A DNA stretch of 64,000 bases from Toxonevra muliebris (taxonomy: Eukaryota; Arthropoda; Insecta; Diptera; Pallopteridae), in NCBI GenBank assembly GCA_963691655.1, contig OY829326.1:25346878-25410877 (forward strand), read 5' to 3'. Shown here piece after piece: positions 11,301 to 24,679 of the stretch. Both the position numbers and the translations under genes were made by a program. The notes under the pieces were generated by a model, which did not search any database, was not told the origin of the DNA, and saw only the letters and a program-made list of their open reading frames with translations. The number at the start of each line of letters is the position of its first letter. The first letter of the stretch is position 1.

Positions 11301-13840
11301 TGTAGTTTTGAAACATTTTTCATTTTATTACAATTCTCAGGTATTGGAGCACAAACTAAATTTTTCCTTATGTATGTAGGTATGTACCAGCATGCAATTA
11401 TGTCTCAAAATGTACCTATTTGTATCCATGTATAGTTTCCCAATGCTCCCAAAATAAATAAATCACTGATTTAAACTGACAATGCCAATGAAATTGTGGA
11501 TAGGATTAAAAAACTAAATTGCATTGAAATGTAATAATAAATGTTAACCTTTTACACGCTAGAAATTTGCCTTTCACAAATATTTTTTCAAACTAGATTT
11601 TAGATTTTTGTTTTAGACCTTGGATAGTTATTTTTTTCAAAATGCATACATAGTAATGAGAGGAAAGTAACTGAAACTGATTTTAATTAACTGTTTTTTT
11701 GGGGAAAAGTTACAAGTGAAGTAAAACAATGAAATAACCCTTTTTTAGAAAAAGGAAATGTTAAATTTTTCCAGAAGAAAATACTATTTTCCGCAGGGTA
11801 AATAAAAAGAAAAAACAGAAAACAATATTTATTTAGTTGTAAAAATTAAGAAATTTTTCTTGGTCCCATAAGTACAACTAAGTTCTCAATTAACCAAAAA
11901 AATAAAATATATATATTTATAATTTGGGTGTTATGTACGAAAACAAAGTAAAAAAAACTGTATTAGACGTAAAATCTCTATAATGTCATGTAAAGAGTTA
12001 ATAATTCCTTTCTGCAGAAAATGCGGATGTCAAAAACTAACTTCTGCGGATGTGAATGCAAACCGCGAAAACAAGGTTCGTGTGCGAGCAGTTTGTCAAA
12101 CTTATACATTTGTATATACATCTTAACAATATCACCAATCTTTTCTCCAAACCATCTTTAATATAAATATCGGAGCTTATTATACCTGTGGCCACAAACG
12201 ATTTGCACTTTTTGCCACAACATCAGATTTCTTGCCAAACAAGGAATTTCTAAGGAAATTTCGACTGTTTTTGATGTTAAGTTTTCCGTCCACATACCAT
12301 AGCGAATTTCAAGTTTAAAATTCTTAGCCAGGGAGCTGTGAAAAGTCGACTAAGACATACGTTTCGACGTCCATAACATATCACTTGAATTTTTCAAAGA
12401 AAATACTTTTTAGTTTTTGGGCATGTTTTTAGTTTTGCTTCTTTATGCTTCAGATCATTTCTGTCGGGAACACTTAAACTTTGAATATCTTCAGCTTTGC
12501 TTCTTTCTTGTGTTTGCTTAAAAAAATACCGATGATTCAACTTTTTGAGCTACTTTTTTCCAAATGATTTTCGTTTTAAACTGGTTACAGAACTCCATTT
12601 TTCTCCGATTAACTACTAAGACTTCTTTCAACTTTTTAAAAATTTTTGATTTTGTTTTCGGGTAAAATTTCAGTTCTCTAGCAATTTTTGTAAAAGTCTA
12701 GTGATGGTGCTCACAATTTATTTACGTACTTCCAGTTCGCTTGCTATTTTAAATTTAAAAAAAAATGTAGTGGCAAGTTTTTTAGAACTCAGCCCATATA
12801 TAATAAATTTCCTGTACTTTTTCGCATTGTAATCTTTACAATTCCATTTGGAGTTCTGGTGCAATAAAATATTCAATCAAAATTAACTATAAAACATAAT
12901 CGTAAATGGAAGAAACTGAGAGACTGTAGACAGACACAGATTATGTCACCTGTCATCTCGAAGCATCTAACAGTTTTTTTTATTATCATTTAACAGAAAA
13001 AGAAGTAGACAGCTGGTGTGATTTTCACAAGTAACTTTTTTTGGGCCAAACATTTAAATATAATCATATTTGGCTTCGTTGCTCTTGTATTAACTTAGAT
13101 GTGTACTCGCGGTGGGTATTGGATATTGTCTCATTGGTAGACATACCAATAGATTGGGGTTATATGCAAATGGTTTTCGCAGGAGAAAGGATAAACATCG
13201 TTGAAGAGGAGGACTAAATGACTTTTTGTCTTCTCACAATTCTACAGCTTCTGGTTTGTCAATGTGTGATTTAATTTCTATCAGTGAATCGACATGAATT
13301 CATTAGAACTAACACTGATGCCAGAAAATTGATTGGAAAACTGAGCAATGGATAAAGCTTCATTAGTGATTGTTAAGAATGCCAAACAACAAATTTCGAG
13401 TTTTTCGGCCCGGAAACTTATTAAAACACCAAACGAAATTTGTTACTTTGTAAAGTGGGTCTTTGTGGCATAAGTATACCGATTCCAAGAGTTGAATGTA
13501 ATGTTAGAACATATACTATGTGAATGTGCGATTCTCTACCATACTAGGCAGAAAATTTTCATTAAGTTGGTATCAAAGATTATTAGGAATGAATCAGCTA
13601 AATTGAATCGTGCATTGTAGTTTAGAGCTAAATTTTTGTGGTAGAGCTCAATTGCTGCCTCAATCCTTACAATTTTATATTGGACTACAAATGGAAAACT
13701 GCCGTTTTCCAATAGATAGCGCCAGCTAGTAAATACGGCATATGGTTAAGTTAGGCATCTGTCAATAACTCATCATCAATACATTTGTGAATTGTTATCG
13801 GCGTCATACATTTTTTTGTGAATTAGTGGACAAATGTCCA
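8371..13840. other. AT-rich gene-poor region
   Basis: Only short chance frames. It contains an (AGT)n run at about 11218-11235 and a candidate inverted repeat of the TTAACC type (11543-11558 with 11986-12001, 12 of 16 matching). A block at 12000-12860 is somewhat less AT-rich; its minus strand reads like a decayed protein region with frameshifts (for example MWTENLTSKTVEISLEIP) but I cannot name it. Confidence 0.45.
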
Positions 13841-13849
13841 TGTCAAATG

Positions 13850-15060
13850 CAATAAAATCGTTTGAAAATCTTGAGAATGATTCGAAAGCAAGAAAATTGG
13901 GTGTCATATGAGTTGAGGGCGGAAGACGTAGAACAATTTTTTTCACGTGTGAACAGCTGCTCCAACTATAAAACATGAAGAGTTTTCTACATAGTATCAT
14001 AACTGGCGATGAAAGTGGATCCATTACAATAATCCAAAGCAAAAAAAATTGTGGGAGCATCGCGGCCATTCATCAACATCGACCATGCATAACGCTCGTA
14101 TCTTTTTTCGGACCAAAAACTGTATATTTCTACCAAAAATTAAAAAAAAACTGTAAATTGATTTGAAAAAAAACTGTGTATTTCGCGGTATGAATTTTTT
14201 TTAATGAAAATTAACAAGGAAAGCAATTTATCCATCATCTAAATCGTCTTCGTTCTCCATTTTCATATCTCCTTCTGTAGTTGTATTGAATTTGTGCTTT
14301 GAAAAAAATTGACGAAGCGGTTCCGGCTTTGCTATGAGGTATTTATAGAAATCAACGCATGCATATTTCAAGTTAAATTTGACGATGAGAATCGCCTTCC
14401 ACTTCTTTCAAAAGTATACTCGCAACAAATTACCATTGTTCTCTCAGACGTTTTGGGTTGCGATTGATAAATTTGAATTTCCTAGCGTTCAAAAATTTAA
14501 TATTTTTTTTTTAGTATAAACACGGTATTTTGGTAAAAAAAAAGGCGGTATGCGGTTTTGGAGTTGAAAAAACGGTATACTACCTCGAAAAACTCTATAG
14601 CTACGAGCTTTAGCCATGCACCAAACCAAACTGCCATGGCTAGAAGCTCATGTTGTGTATTTGGTAGGACCAGCTCAGTGCGATATATTATGAGTTTTTG
14701 CAACCGCGGGAAATAATCAGAGGAGCTCGCTACCGAACATGGTTAATCCGTTTGAGTAAAGACACGACAAAGTGTCTCTGCAGCACTACAACGCTCTCCC
14801 ACAGGTTGTTTAGGTAGCTAAAACCTACTTGGAAACACTGAAATGGGACGTCCTACCCAACACACCATATTATCCAGACACTGCTCCTTCCGGCGACTAC
14901 CAGAACTTCCGTTCTTACGGAGAGGTCGATTCGTGAATGGCCTCAAAAACTAGCTGTATTTTCAATGCGGAACCCGTATGCTGCCAAAAAGATGGGAACA
15001 AATTGTGGCTACCCAACTTAAAATTTTGAAAACCGGCGGTTTTGTTTTGAGCTCCAGTTA
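13850..15060 (+). pseudogene. Decayed mariner transposase, split by a nested insertion
   Basis: The first part (13850-14100) reads across frames MIRKQENWVSYEL, then FFTCEQLLQ and KSFLHSIITGDES, which is the mariner segment up to the first catalytic Asp (TGDE). The second part (from about 14630) resumes with MLCIWWDQ and YYEFLQPRE, then KTYLETLKWDVLP and a degenerate YSPDLAPSD block near 14860-14900, ending at about 15060. There are many stops and frameshifts, so it is inactive. About 500 bp between the halves is foreign to mariner and is probably an insertion. Confidence 0.75.
14100..14630. mobile_element. Insertion nested in the decayed mariner
   Basis: It separates two adjacent parts of the mariner transposase. 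On the minus strand about 14230-14350 encodes a Lys/Phe then acidic tail (FFSKHKFNTTTEGDMKMEN followed by Glu-Asp-Asp and a stop), which could be the end of another transposase. Repeated ACTGTATATTTC- and GGTATAC-like strings occur near both ends. Exact ends and target duplication were not resolved. Confidence 0.4.
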
Positions 15061-17880
15061 AAAACCTAACTTTAAAAATATTTTAAATATGAGACAAAAT
15101 GTTTGTTCACGAACTTTCCAGCGGAAACTTGTGGGGAGAGAATAAAAGGAAGAGAGAAAAATATTTCCGCAAAGATAAAAAAAAATAACAAAAAGTACTT
15201 GAACAGAGAACCAGTAGAAATTTGCAAGTAGACAGATGATCAATTATTTTGAAAGTTAATTTTAAGCGGGAAAAAATATTTTTTGTAAATGCATTAACAT
15301 TTAAAAAATGAAACTATCCATAATTGAAGTCAATTATTCTCCAAAGACCATCACATTTCTTTTTCCTTTTTGGATATTATTTTGACATTTTTTTTTTTTT
15401 GACAGAAACAGAAACTTGCAGCTACCTTTTTTCTCTCACGTTTTTACGCTCTCTTGTTGCAAGATTTTCAAGTACGTGATTTGTAACAATTTTTTATACG
15501 TGAACAGATCTAAAGAAATTAAAAAATTTAGTAACAAATTGCATGCTGCACCTATTTAAAATGCATAATATGTAAGTGTGTATGTATTTATGTATGTATA
15601 TATAGTAGTATCTAATATGTACTCTATGACAATTGCATCTGTGAAGGTACCTCTCTACTAAAGCTAACGTATAGTACAACGTGTTTGTTTGTATCTATAT
15701 ATGTATTCTGTATTGTATCACTTCTAATTAGTAGTTAACAATCCAATACAATCTCTAACTATTCAACAATTATAGTTTTCTTTTTCACATTCTTTCTATT
15801 TTTCAATAAATTTTTGTTTGTTCTATGATAAAAACATTCAGATATTTGTAAATATGTAGTTATATGTTTGTTTGTATGTATTTATATATATGTAGATAAC
15901 TATGCAGTATGAGTATGATAAAATATGTATGTATGATTTGAAAATATTGTTAGTTGAGTGTATTCTACAGGTGTCATTTTGATTGATCTCTACACTATGT
16001 ACGAATACGAATATATTAAAAAATAAAGATATAGATATTTTTGTGTTTTATTTTAGTTTTTTGAAAAAATGATTGCATATGCATATAGAAATATTATCAA
16101 TTGTTTGGGTTTTCCAATATAAATAAGTATTTTGTGTTTGACACAATAAGATCTAACATCAATAAATTTCTCTTTATAGTTCCATATATTCTTTTTTTTT
16201 TTTGTTAATACATATTTGTTATTGTTTGTTTGATTGTTTAGATTATTTTATATTATTAATTTTATATTATTTCTTCACTGTTTGTATATATTTTTTTTTC
16301 TTTATGAGTTTGAAATGTTTTCTTTTTTGTTTTTCTTTTGTAATGGTGCGCAAAATTTTTGTTAAGTTTTTGTGTTTTTAATTTTTTTGTAATTTTGTAA
16401 GATGCCACCAAAGTTTGTTGTTGTTTCAATATGTATTTGAGAATGTTTTTTGTTTTCTTTTTAGGTTTTGTTAATTTAATTTCGACCGGAGAAAAACTGG
16501 TACTGTAATAAATTGTAATGAAAGAATAGTATATTTGGTTTTAGTTTTTACTTATTAAACAAATATTGAATAAAATTTATTCAGTTATTTATAATTTTCT
16601 AATAAAAAAGAAAACAATTACAACTACGAGTACGAGTACAATATTATTATTTTTAAAACATCTAGAGATGTTAAAAGTTAACAGCAAAACTAATTAGGTA
16701 CTTTAGCAATTTGCATATAAAAAATGTCCTTTGAGAAAGTGGAGAAATAGAAGCCTGGTTATGTTCCCAGCAAAGAAAGTGGCATATTGTTATCGAGGTA
16801 AGGAATAATTTTACTGAAAATATAGACTTTGTTTAATTTTACTTTTTTTTGAATCATATCAAAATTCCAAAAAGTAAATTTTCTTAGATAAATCTACTTC
16901 TTCATTAGCTAAGCTAAGCAGTTTAGAATCTAAGTCAGGTACATATGTATTTTAGCTAAAGTCGAAAAATAATTGTTTTTTCAAAATATTTACAGTGAGT
17001 CACGAAACTACTCATTTAGTTTACCATTTTTGGCTCACGATTACTGACACACAAATAGTGGAAAATCAAAAATAATAGCTCTAAAAAGTTGCTGGTCATC
17101 CAGATGAACACAGGAGGAAACAATTCTTTGAAATTAGATGCCACGGAGAGTAAGTTCAGGTGCCAGCCGTTCATCTCTTTTAGGGGGCAAAGCACTAAGT
17201 ACTGGGCATCTGAAACCAATTTCAGTGCTGGATTTTGAAAGTCTATAAAATTCTCAGGGGCTTTTTCCAACAATTGGTGTAAAAATTTAATATTTGGAAA
17301 AATGGCAGCTGTGTGAAGAAAAGCAATATAAAAGTAGTTTTTAAAGCAAGCTTCTATTTTCATATAAACGTAAATTCGGAGAAAATTATCTACCAGTTTA
17401 AAAAAAGTAGTTTTGAAAAACCTCGTTTAAAGTTTCAAATTCAAAGTTTTTACATGGGAGCCAGTTCACTTGGCACTGATTAATTTATTGAATTTTCACT
17501 TAAAATTTAGTTTTAGACAAATTTGATAGAAGAAATATTTAGATTTCTTTAACCTCTAAAACCGAAATCCTCCTTTTAGAGATCTTGATACTTTTTTCGT
17601 TAGGGTCGTTACAAGGTCATTGCATTCTAGTTTTTAGTAAGGGTAAATTAAAAAAAAGGTGGTAGTCTAATCTTTTACTTCAATTAACTGTAGCCTGGAT
17701 TTATAAATGTCTATAAAAATATGTATGTAACGTAAATTTTTTAACAAGGCGTTTTTAAACCCCCTAATATACCTCCCTGGACTCATAGTCTATAAAAACA
17801 TAACTTCGATTTTTGTCCAAACGTTTTCTATAGAGATTGCTCTAAATATTTCAAAGTATTTGATTGAGCCCTCATATTGA
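15061..17880. other. AT-rich stretch without recognisable gene
   Basis: Contains TATGTA-type microsatellites near 15570-15610 and 15860-15930. A 115-codon minus-strand frame (17363-17016) has no motif I recognise; it is in a slightly less AT-rich block and may be transposon-derived. Confidence 0.45.
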
Positions 17881-17889
17881 ACAACACTG

Positions 17890-18870
17890 GAACCCTCATT
17901 ATGGGTTCAGAAAAAAAATTAATATCAAAATGGAAAATTTAAATCAGTTTGCCCTTGTGCATTATATTCAATAGCTCCTTATGCTCAGAAGAATTAATAG
18001 ATAAATGGAAGATTGCCAACAATACTTCTATTTTAAAACCAGGCAACAAAAGTGACGTCCTTAATTACTGGCCAATCTCCAAACTCTCAACAACTTTTAA
18101 GCTTCTGTAGAAAGCAGTCAAGGAGAAGCTATTTTTTACAGTGAAGCGGACTATCAGCTCTTACCAATATGGTTTCATTACAAGGCGATCAACAGTTACT
18201 AATCTAGCAGTCTTCACTGGATTCTGCATGTCAGCTTTTCAGTATGGTTATCAGATTGATACTATTTACACGGATTTCTCGAAAGCTTTCGACACTACAT
18301 CTCATAAAATCTTAATTACAAAACTTTCACGTTTAGGTATCCATTCAACATGTTTAGAGTTGCTGAAGTCTTATCTTTTAAAAAATTTGAAAACATTAAA
18401 TCTCTGACTTTCGTTGCCACTTTTGGCGTAGCATCCATAGCCCGCTTCTATTCATTTTGTTCGTAAATTATATAGGAATCCGCTTCTCCCACTCACATTA
18501 TCTACTTTATGCGGATAATCTAAAAATCTCTGTTCCAGTCTGACATTAATCGTTTGGATGATTGGTGTCACCGAAATAAGCTGACTCTAAATATAAAAAA
18601 AGCTTTCAATTGAGTTTTTTGAGATCTTCTAGCACTGAATGGGCTATATATATAATATATCTAGTAAGCGCTGAAACCGGTTGAGGAATTCCTAGTCTTA
18701 AGAGTTCTGTTTGATTCAAGGTTCGGCAGTCATTCTAAATATCTCGTATGGCATGTATGTATTAGCATCTTTCAAAATCTCTTAGCTCTAGATTCAGGGT
18801 CGTGCAGTCCCACGAACTTGTAACTATGCGTGTGATTAATGCATTCGTATTTCGGGTCTTAAAAGAAAAC
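17890..18870 (+). pseudogene. LINE (jockey-like) reverse transcriptase fragment
   Basis: An 88-codon frame (18141-18407) reads SYQYGFITRRSTVTNL, then IDTIYTDFSKAFDTTSHKIL and LGIHSTCLELLKSYL, matching the finger/palm region of non-LTR reverse transcriptases (Y-D/FSKAFD). Upstream, in other frames, are WKIANNTSILKPGNKSDVLN and LKLL; downstream are LYADNLKISV (a YADD variant with Asn for the second Asp) and RLDDWCHRNKLTLNIKK. Stops and frameshifts show it is dead. Neither end of the element is visible. Confidence 0.8.
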
Positions 18871-19303
18871 TACATGGAGTTCGAACGTTCGTGTATTTTT
18901 TCCTGACACTTATTTTTGTCATATATTTTAATTATTCTTATCACTCTATCGCGATGTAGTAAAATTGAGTCCAGGTTCGTAGTTCCTTATTTTATTGCTA
19001 AAAGTTCGAAAAAAGTTTCAAATTTCAAAGAAAGCAAAAAAATTTTAAAAATATGGAAAATCATGTTTAAATATTTTTTCCCACAACATAAGGAACATTG
19101 GCGAATGTAGTTATATGAGCAAAAATTATAAAAATTTCGAGCGACTATAAATAGACAAAACAAAATATTTTTTTTTTTACATTAGGCCTTCAATTAAGTA
19201 ACAATTTCAAACTTTTCGGAATATTCTAGTCTTATTGTATACGTTTATTATTAACATTTATACGATTTTCTTTTAGTTTAACCTGTTATCATTTTGAATA
19301 TGT

Positions 19304-20549
19304 ATATGGTTGCTACTTAAGTTTTGAGACAGAACAAGTAGAAACAAATATTTATCATTGAAAATGGCTTTATTGTTTTTCAAAATATTCGCCATGAAGA
19401 TCAATACACTTTTGCATGAGTTTGAACCAATTTTCGAAGCACTTTTTCCCCTCCGAATGGGGTAACTCTAAAATTTGTGTTTTGAACGTATCGACCGCTT
19501 CTTCAGTCGACGAAAAACGTTGACCTCGCAATTTATTTTTGATGTGATGGAATAAAAAGAAGTCATTGGGTGCCAAATCAGAACTGTACGGAGGATGACC
19601 GATCAATTCGATGTTTTGAGTGCTCAAAAAGGCTCTCGTTTGAGCCGATGTGTGAGAGCTCGCATTGTCATGCTGGAGAACGATTTGTCTTTGGTGGCTG
19701 GTTTTCCTTATTTCTCCGAACACTTCTGGGAAATAAGTTATGGCATACCATTCAGAATTAACTGTTCTACGTTGCTCTAATGACAAGGTGGCCACATGAC
19801 CAGTTTTTCCGAAAAAACAGGCGACCATTTGCTTTGAAGTGTTTTGTGCGCGAACAACTTTTGTTGGTTTTGGCTCACTATCGAAGAGCCTTACAGTCGA
19901 TTGTTGTTTAGTTTCGGGCTCATATGCATACATACATGATTCATCACCTGTTACAATCTTATAGACGTCTTGTGAAGCACCGCGATTGTATTTTTTCAAC
20001 ATTTCTTTGCACCAATCGACACGAGCCTTTTTTGGGCGATTATCAAATTATACGGTATCCAAAGCAAAAAAATCATTTTGGCGGCCAAATATTCATGCAA
20101 TTTTGAATGTATGCAAGTGGAACTAATGCCCAAGCATGCTTCAATCTCACGATAAGTCACATGCCGATCTTGCAATATCAGTTCACGCACAGCATCGATG
20201 TTTTCTGGCACAACAACCGATTTTGGACGACCTGCACGAAATTCATCCTGGAGTGAGCTACGACCAGTATTGAATTCTGAAAATCAGCGAAACACGGTGG
20301 CTTGGAATAGTGCTTCATCACCAACAGTAGAAGAGAGTTGATCGGCTGACTGTTGTTTAGTTAATCCACGTCGAAAATTATAAAAATCATCGCACGTTCA
20401 CGATTTAAATCCATTTTTTGGCATTCGTATGATAAAACTTTCTGAGTACGTTTACCATTAAAAACGTTTAAATTCACGATGGTGATTTGACAGATTTGAC
20501 ATTTCTACACTAGTGTTTCCATATCTCAAAACTTATGTAGCAACCCTCG
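19304..20549 (-). mobile_element. Nearly full-length mariner element with terminal inverted repeats
   Basis: Inverted repeats GGTTGCTACTTAAGTTTTGA (from 19308) and the complement of GGTTGCTACATAAGTTTTGA (to 20546) differ at one base over 20. TA dinucleotides lie just outside both ends. The ~1.25-kb length is normal for mariner. The transposase runs on the minus strand. Confidence 0.88.
19370..20420 (-). pseudogene. Mariner transposase, frameshifted
   Basis: DDE/D transposase that cuts and pastes the element into TA sites. The main frame (20002-19370, 210 codons) holds the three catalytic Asp: GDES, LQHDNASSH and DLAPNDFFLF, the last two spaced 34 residues apart (D34D). The N-terminal helix-turn-helix part is read in other frames: VPENIDAVRELILQDRHVTY and IEACLGISSTC at 20211-20100, and further upstream RRGLTKQQSADQL and an FSEFNTGRSSLQDE-like stretch preceded by a stop. 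At least one frameshift near 20000-20100 and a stop near 20285 inactivate it, although the C-terminal catalytic half is intact. Confidence 0.85.
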
Positions 20550-20559
20550 TATACTGAGT

Positions 20560-23500
20560 TTTATTTTTAACGGTTTTGTTTTGCACCGATTGCCGTATAT
20601 CGAGGAATTGGTGTACATTCGTGTAAGTTGAATAGTATGGAAGGAATTGTTCCCATACCGGCTGTGCTAGAAAATTCCCTTAAATGAATTTCGAAACAGC
20701 TTTGCCGAAGAATTATATCTCTAAGCCAAAGTTAGACATAGCTACTAAAAAATACTAAAAATAACATTTTATTTTATTTATTTTTAAATGCCATCTTCTA
20801 GATCTGTTATTATTCAAACATAAACTTTTGAAGTTTTCGATAAATATTATAATAAGATGTAGACGCACCGATATTTAATATTTCGTTTTACTAGTACTAG
20901 CGTTACGAAGATTTTAATTTTCAATTGGGAGTGCGGCCAAGGGAGAAAAAATTTTGAATTGGATGTTAAAGAAGATAGTCCAAGGTTGATTATAAAAAGA
21001 TAATTTGAGGTAGAATCATGAAAATTACCCCAAAATTTTATTTCAAAACGCAGTTTCTTATTTTTTCTGTAATCCTTGATATTTCACCCAAATATGAAGT
21101 TTAAAGTTTTCCTTCGGTTAATTTTCATTTCATATGAATTCCGATGCATAGCGTTAATTTTGCGGTATAAAATTAATAGTCCCTTTTAAGGTATAAAATT
21201 AATAGTCCGTAAGGTCAAAGTTGGCAAAATTTACGAAAGCCTTAAACTATAAATCTCTAGAAAGGTTCTATTGGTTTTAAGTCACAGCCACTGATAATAT
21301 CGTTTCTTTTTGTAATACAATCAGTTGCATTTTATAAAAATTTTCATATGTAGATCAATGTTTTTTAAACATTTCTGCGGCATGATCCGTTTTTGATTTG
21401 ACAGGGTGACCACTCTAAAGGAGCTACACTTTACAACAGTTCATAAAATCAAAATAGCTCTGTCAAGTCGCAATTGTATTATAGTTAGTAAACAAGTTTA
21501 TTGTCAGTTTGATTGCCTAGATTTTTGGTTTAGCTCGTTCCGTGTTCGGAAAGATTCAGTTGTGTTAAAAATTATTTTCTCAAAGGACATTATTTTGTAA
21601 AATTCAATATCAATACAAAGAGAATGACGATTGATTATTTCATAAAAAGTCTAAATAATAACATGTTTATAGTTGACGAATAAATAGAAGAATTAAGTAG
21701 AAGAAGAAAAAAGTATAATATGTAAATAGGTGTAAAATTAAAAGTTAAAAAACATCAACTAGGGAATAAGTTATTGAGGGTTTGTAAGTAGTTAGGGTAA
21801 GTATAGATTTATGTGTATTTGAGTAGCGCATGCAAAAACATTTAATATTTTTATTGTCTTTTTGTAAAAGTTTCATATGGAAGTGATGCTGTTAATTTCT
21901 ATTATGATTACGATATCAAAATTTGTAGAAAGTGTGAGCGGATGAGAAACGCAACTCAAATTAGAAAAATATTTGGCGTTAGTTAGTTTCAATCATAGCT
22001 TGAAAAATATCTGATTAATAGGAAATTGAAACCTCAGTTCAACAAAGAGTGTTAGTGCCACAAATTTTGATTTTCCTAATCGCATATCAGTCAACAGCTA
22101 CTGTCATTTAGGAGCTAAGTGTTTATAAGTGAGTTCAGTGTAGGAACTTTTAAGTGTAGAGGTATTGGAACATTTAACTACTTGTACAGCTACTACTAAG
22201 ATAAAGGCAGGCTCGAAGATTTCATATATACGATTTACGATATACATAAATATAAATATCATTTTATTTTTATCGATATTTTGTATAAATATAAAACATT
22301 TAAAATAGATTCTTCTGTACTATTTTTTTTTTTTGTAGAGAAATGAATTGCGTATTCAATATAGTTCTTATATAGTTTTTTGTTTCATATTTATTGAATA
22401 TTGTTAGAATTTTCAGCTTTTTGAGAATGTATTCTCAATGTATGCAACTTTTTGTGACACTTTTGTATACCTATATATATGGTTGTGTGTGTGTATATAG
22501 CTCAAAATAAACAATAAAGTCTATTTCAACTTTTATATATATATGTACATATATATTTTTAAGGCACTTTTAAATAAATTTATGTATACATACATACATA
22601 TATGCATAGACATAGATGTATACATATACATATATGTACATATATTAATTAGAGCTTATAATAACAGAAAAATCATTCAAAAATTAAATAAAAATATTCA
22701 ATTCAAAAAGCGCATACACTGGAAAGTCAACTCTCTTTCTCGTATGTAAAATTTTTTTGGAAATTTAAATCTAAATAAAAAACTTTTTTGATTTTTTCTT
22801 ATAGAACTAACAACAAGATTTAAAAAAAATCCATCATTATTTACTATGTCGATTTAAATTTAAGGAAATAAATAAATATGTATTTACAAACACTCAACGA
22901 AAAAATTTAACTAAAAGAAGTTAACACTAAGAAAGGAAAATAATAACACTTAGTTGATATGAGTACATAAATAGAATATCAAAAAAATATGTAAATATGT
23001 ATACGAGTACTACGTATGTACATAAGAATACGAATAGATATGTATGTGAAGGTATGGTTTCTTGCAGTATAAATTAAATACTTTAAACTAAAAGTATTTT
23101 TTAAATATGTAAATATATTATACATAATGTTTTTAATTTGGATTTAAACTACGTCGTCTTTGAAAGGCAAGCAAGAACATACAAAGTAATTGCATTAACA
23201 AACTTCAACAAATCAAAAACAAATAAAACAAAATATAAGTAAATAAATTCATTATAGTTATATAGTATTAATTATATAAATATACACAATATATGTACAT
23301 TGAAGTTGTTTTAGCATTTTTCGTATTATTTCTTTTTTTAGCCTTGAGTGTCAGTCAATCAATTCCTTAAACATTTGCAAAAATTTAAAGAAATAATGAC
23401 AGTTTAAAGTTTGAATTTGAGTTTGAGTTGTATTTTTTGGCATAATTAATTTTTAACAACAACCGAAAACGTTGAGAATAAATTTTAAATTAATATTATA

Positions 23501-23860
23501 ATTTAGTCTGTAATTTACTGTATGCTATACATGTGTATAGTTAGTAAGTTTAAGCAGCAAATTCAAATTAACTGTTGTATATAAATAATTATTTATTTTC
23601 ATTTTTTTTTTTTTTATATTTCTTCTGATACATTTTTTTCGGTTTTCCAAAATGTGTATTTTTTACCACTGTGCAATGTTAGATGGGCAGAAAGTAAAAT
23701 GAGAGTATTTAACAAAACTTGGAAATGTTTTCATGCAAATTATTATATGTAGTGCGAAAAGTTTCATAAAACTTAGCTTAAAGTATTGGCACACATTATA
23801 AATATGTATATGCATATATAACTATGTATGTATATGTTTGTATGAATGCATGTGCTATAT
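20560..23860. other. AT-rich stretch with microsatellites
   Basis: No coding frame recognised. TATATG/TACATA repeats lie at about 22535-22645 and 22985-23060. A short direct repeat, GTATAAAATTAATAGTCC, occurs at about 21165 and 21190. Confidence 0.5.
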
Positions 23861-23870
23861 ACATTACGGA

Positions 23871-24160
23871 GATTCTGTATGTCTAGCATATGGCGTGCAA
23901 AAATAGCTAAATTACTATACTTAGACATTCGTGCAATGAAAAAAACGAAATTAGCCATATTCACGATTTGGTGCAAATGGTCTTGCATCATTGCAAATGC
24001 AAAATTTTTATTGCATATCGCACATATTTGTTGTTGTGATAGCAGAACTATTTTGCATTTGCAATGATGCAAAACCATTTGTAACAAATCGTGAATAGGG
24101 CTATTGTTTTCTTGCAATTCTTCCACCGTGCAAGGGTATATGCTAGACACAGAGAATATC
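23871..24160. repeat. Long imperfect hairpin (foldback element or hairpin-RNA locus)
   Basis: Inner arms 23952-24005 and 24050-24103 are inverted copies matching at about 50 of 54 positions around a 44-nt loop. Outer arms continue the palindrome (TGTCTAGCATAT near 23880 with its complement near 24141-24150), giving about 290 nt. The 148-codon minus frame and the 73-codon plus frame here arise from the arms and do not look like proteins. Confidence 0.75.
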
Positions 24161-24679
24161 CCAATTGTTATTATATATAGTATATTATATAAAAAAGTTT
24201 TTGTGCAAAGTTCAAACAAAAGAAATATGCAAATTTTTATGGGACATGTGCAGCGAATTATAAAATATTTAGAATTATGTGTATAAATTTTATAGCTATT
24301 ATAACATCACAGCATTGGTGCTCTAACGCAATTTTTCAAGGAATTAATTCATTAGCTATTCCACGTAGCAGAAGCATTTTTTGGTATCTCTTTGCACTAA
24401 TATTATCACTTCAATATGCATCCAGGCAGAAAGATCTTTATATTTGCGAAAAAAATGGTAGGATTCTTCTCTGTAAATAATTTTAAAAATTCAAATTCAT
24501 TGTTTTTTATAGCTCAATGATTTTTTGAGCGACCCCCATTTCCTAGGTTGAAAATTAATATTTGCATTTAAGTAAGAAGACAAATTATAGCAACGTAAAT
24601 TTACAGGACGTTGTTGTAAATTATGCAAAATGTTATAGAATAGAACTTAAATAAAGAAATTGATGAAGAGCCTAAAAAA

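Noticed and set aside
12000..12860. Decayed coding region on the minus strand
   Set aside because: It reads loosely like a transposase, but frames change too often and no diagnostic motif is preserved, so I mention it only in the region description.
17016..17363. 115-codon minus-strand frame
   Set aside because: No recognisable family, no splice structure, and the neighbouring DNA is repeat-rich. Kept only as a note; may be transposon-derived.
23773..24219. 148-codon minus-strand frame
   Set aside because: It runs straight through both arms and the loop of the long hairpin, and the plus strand is open too. The peptide has no domain features.
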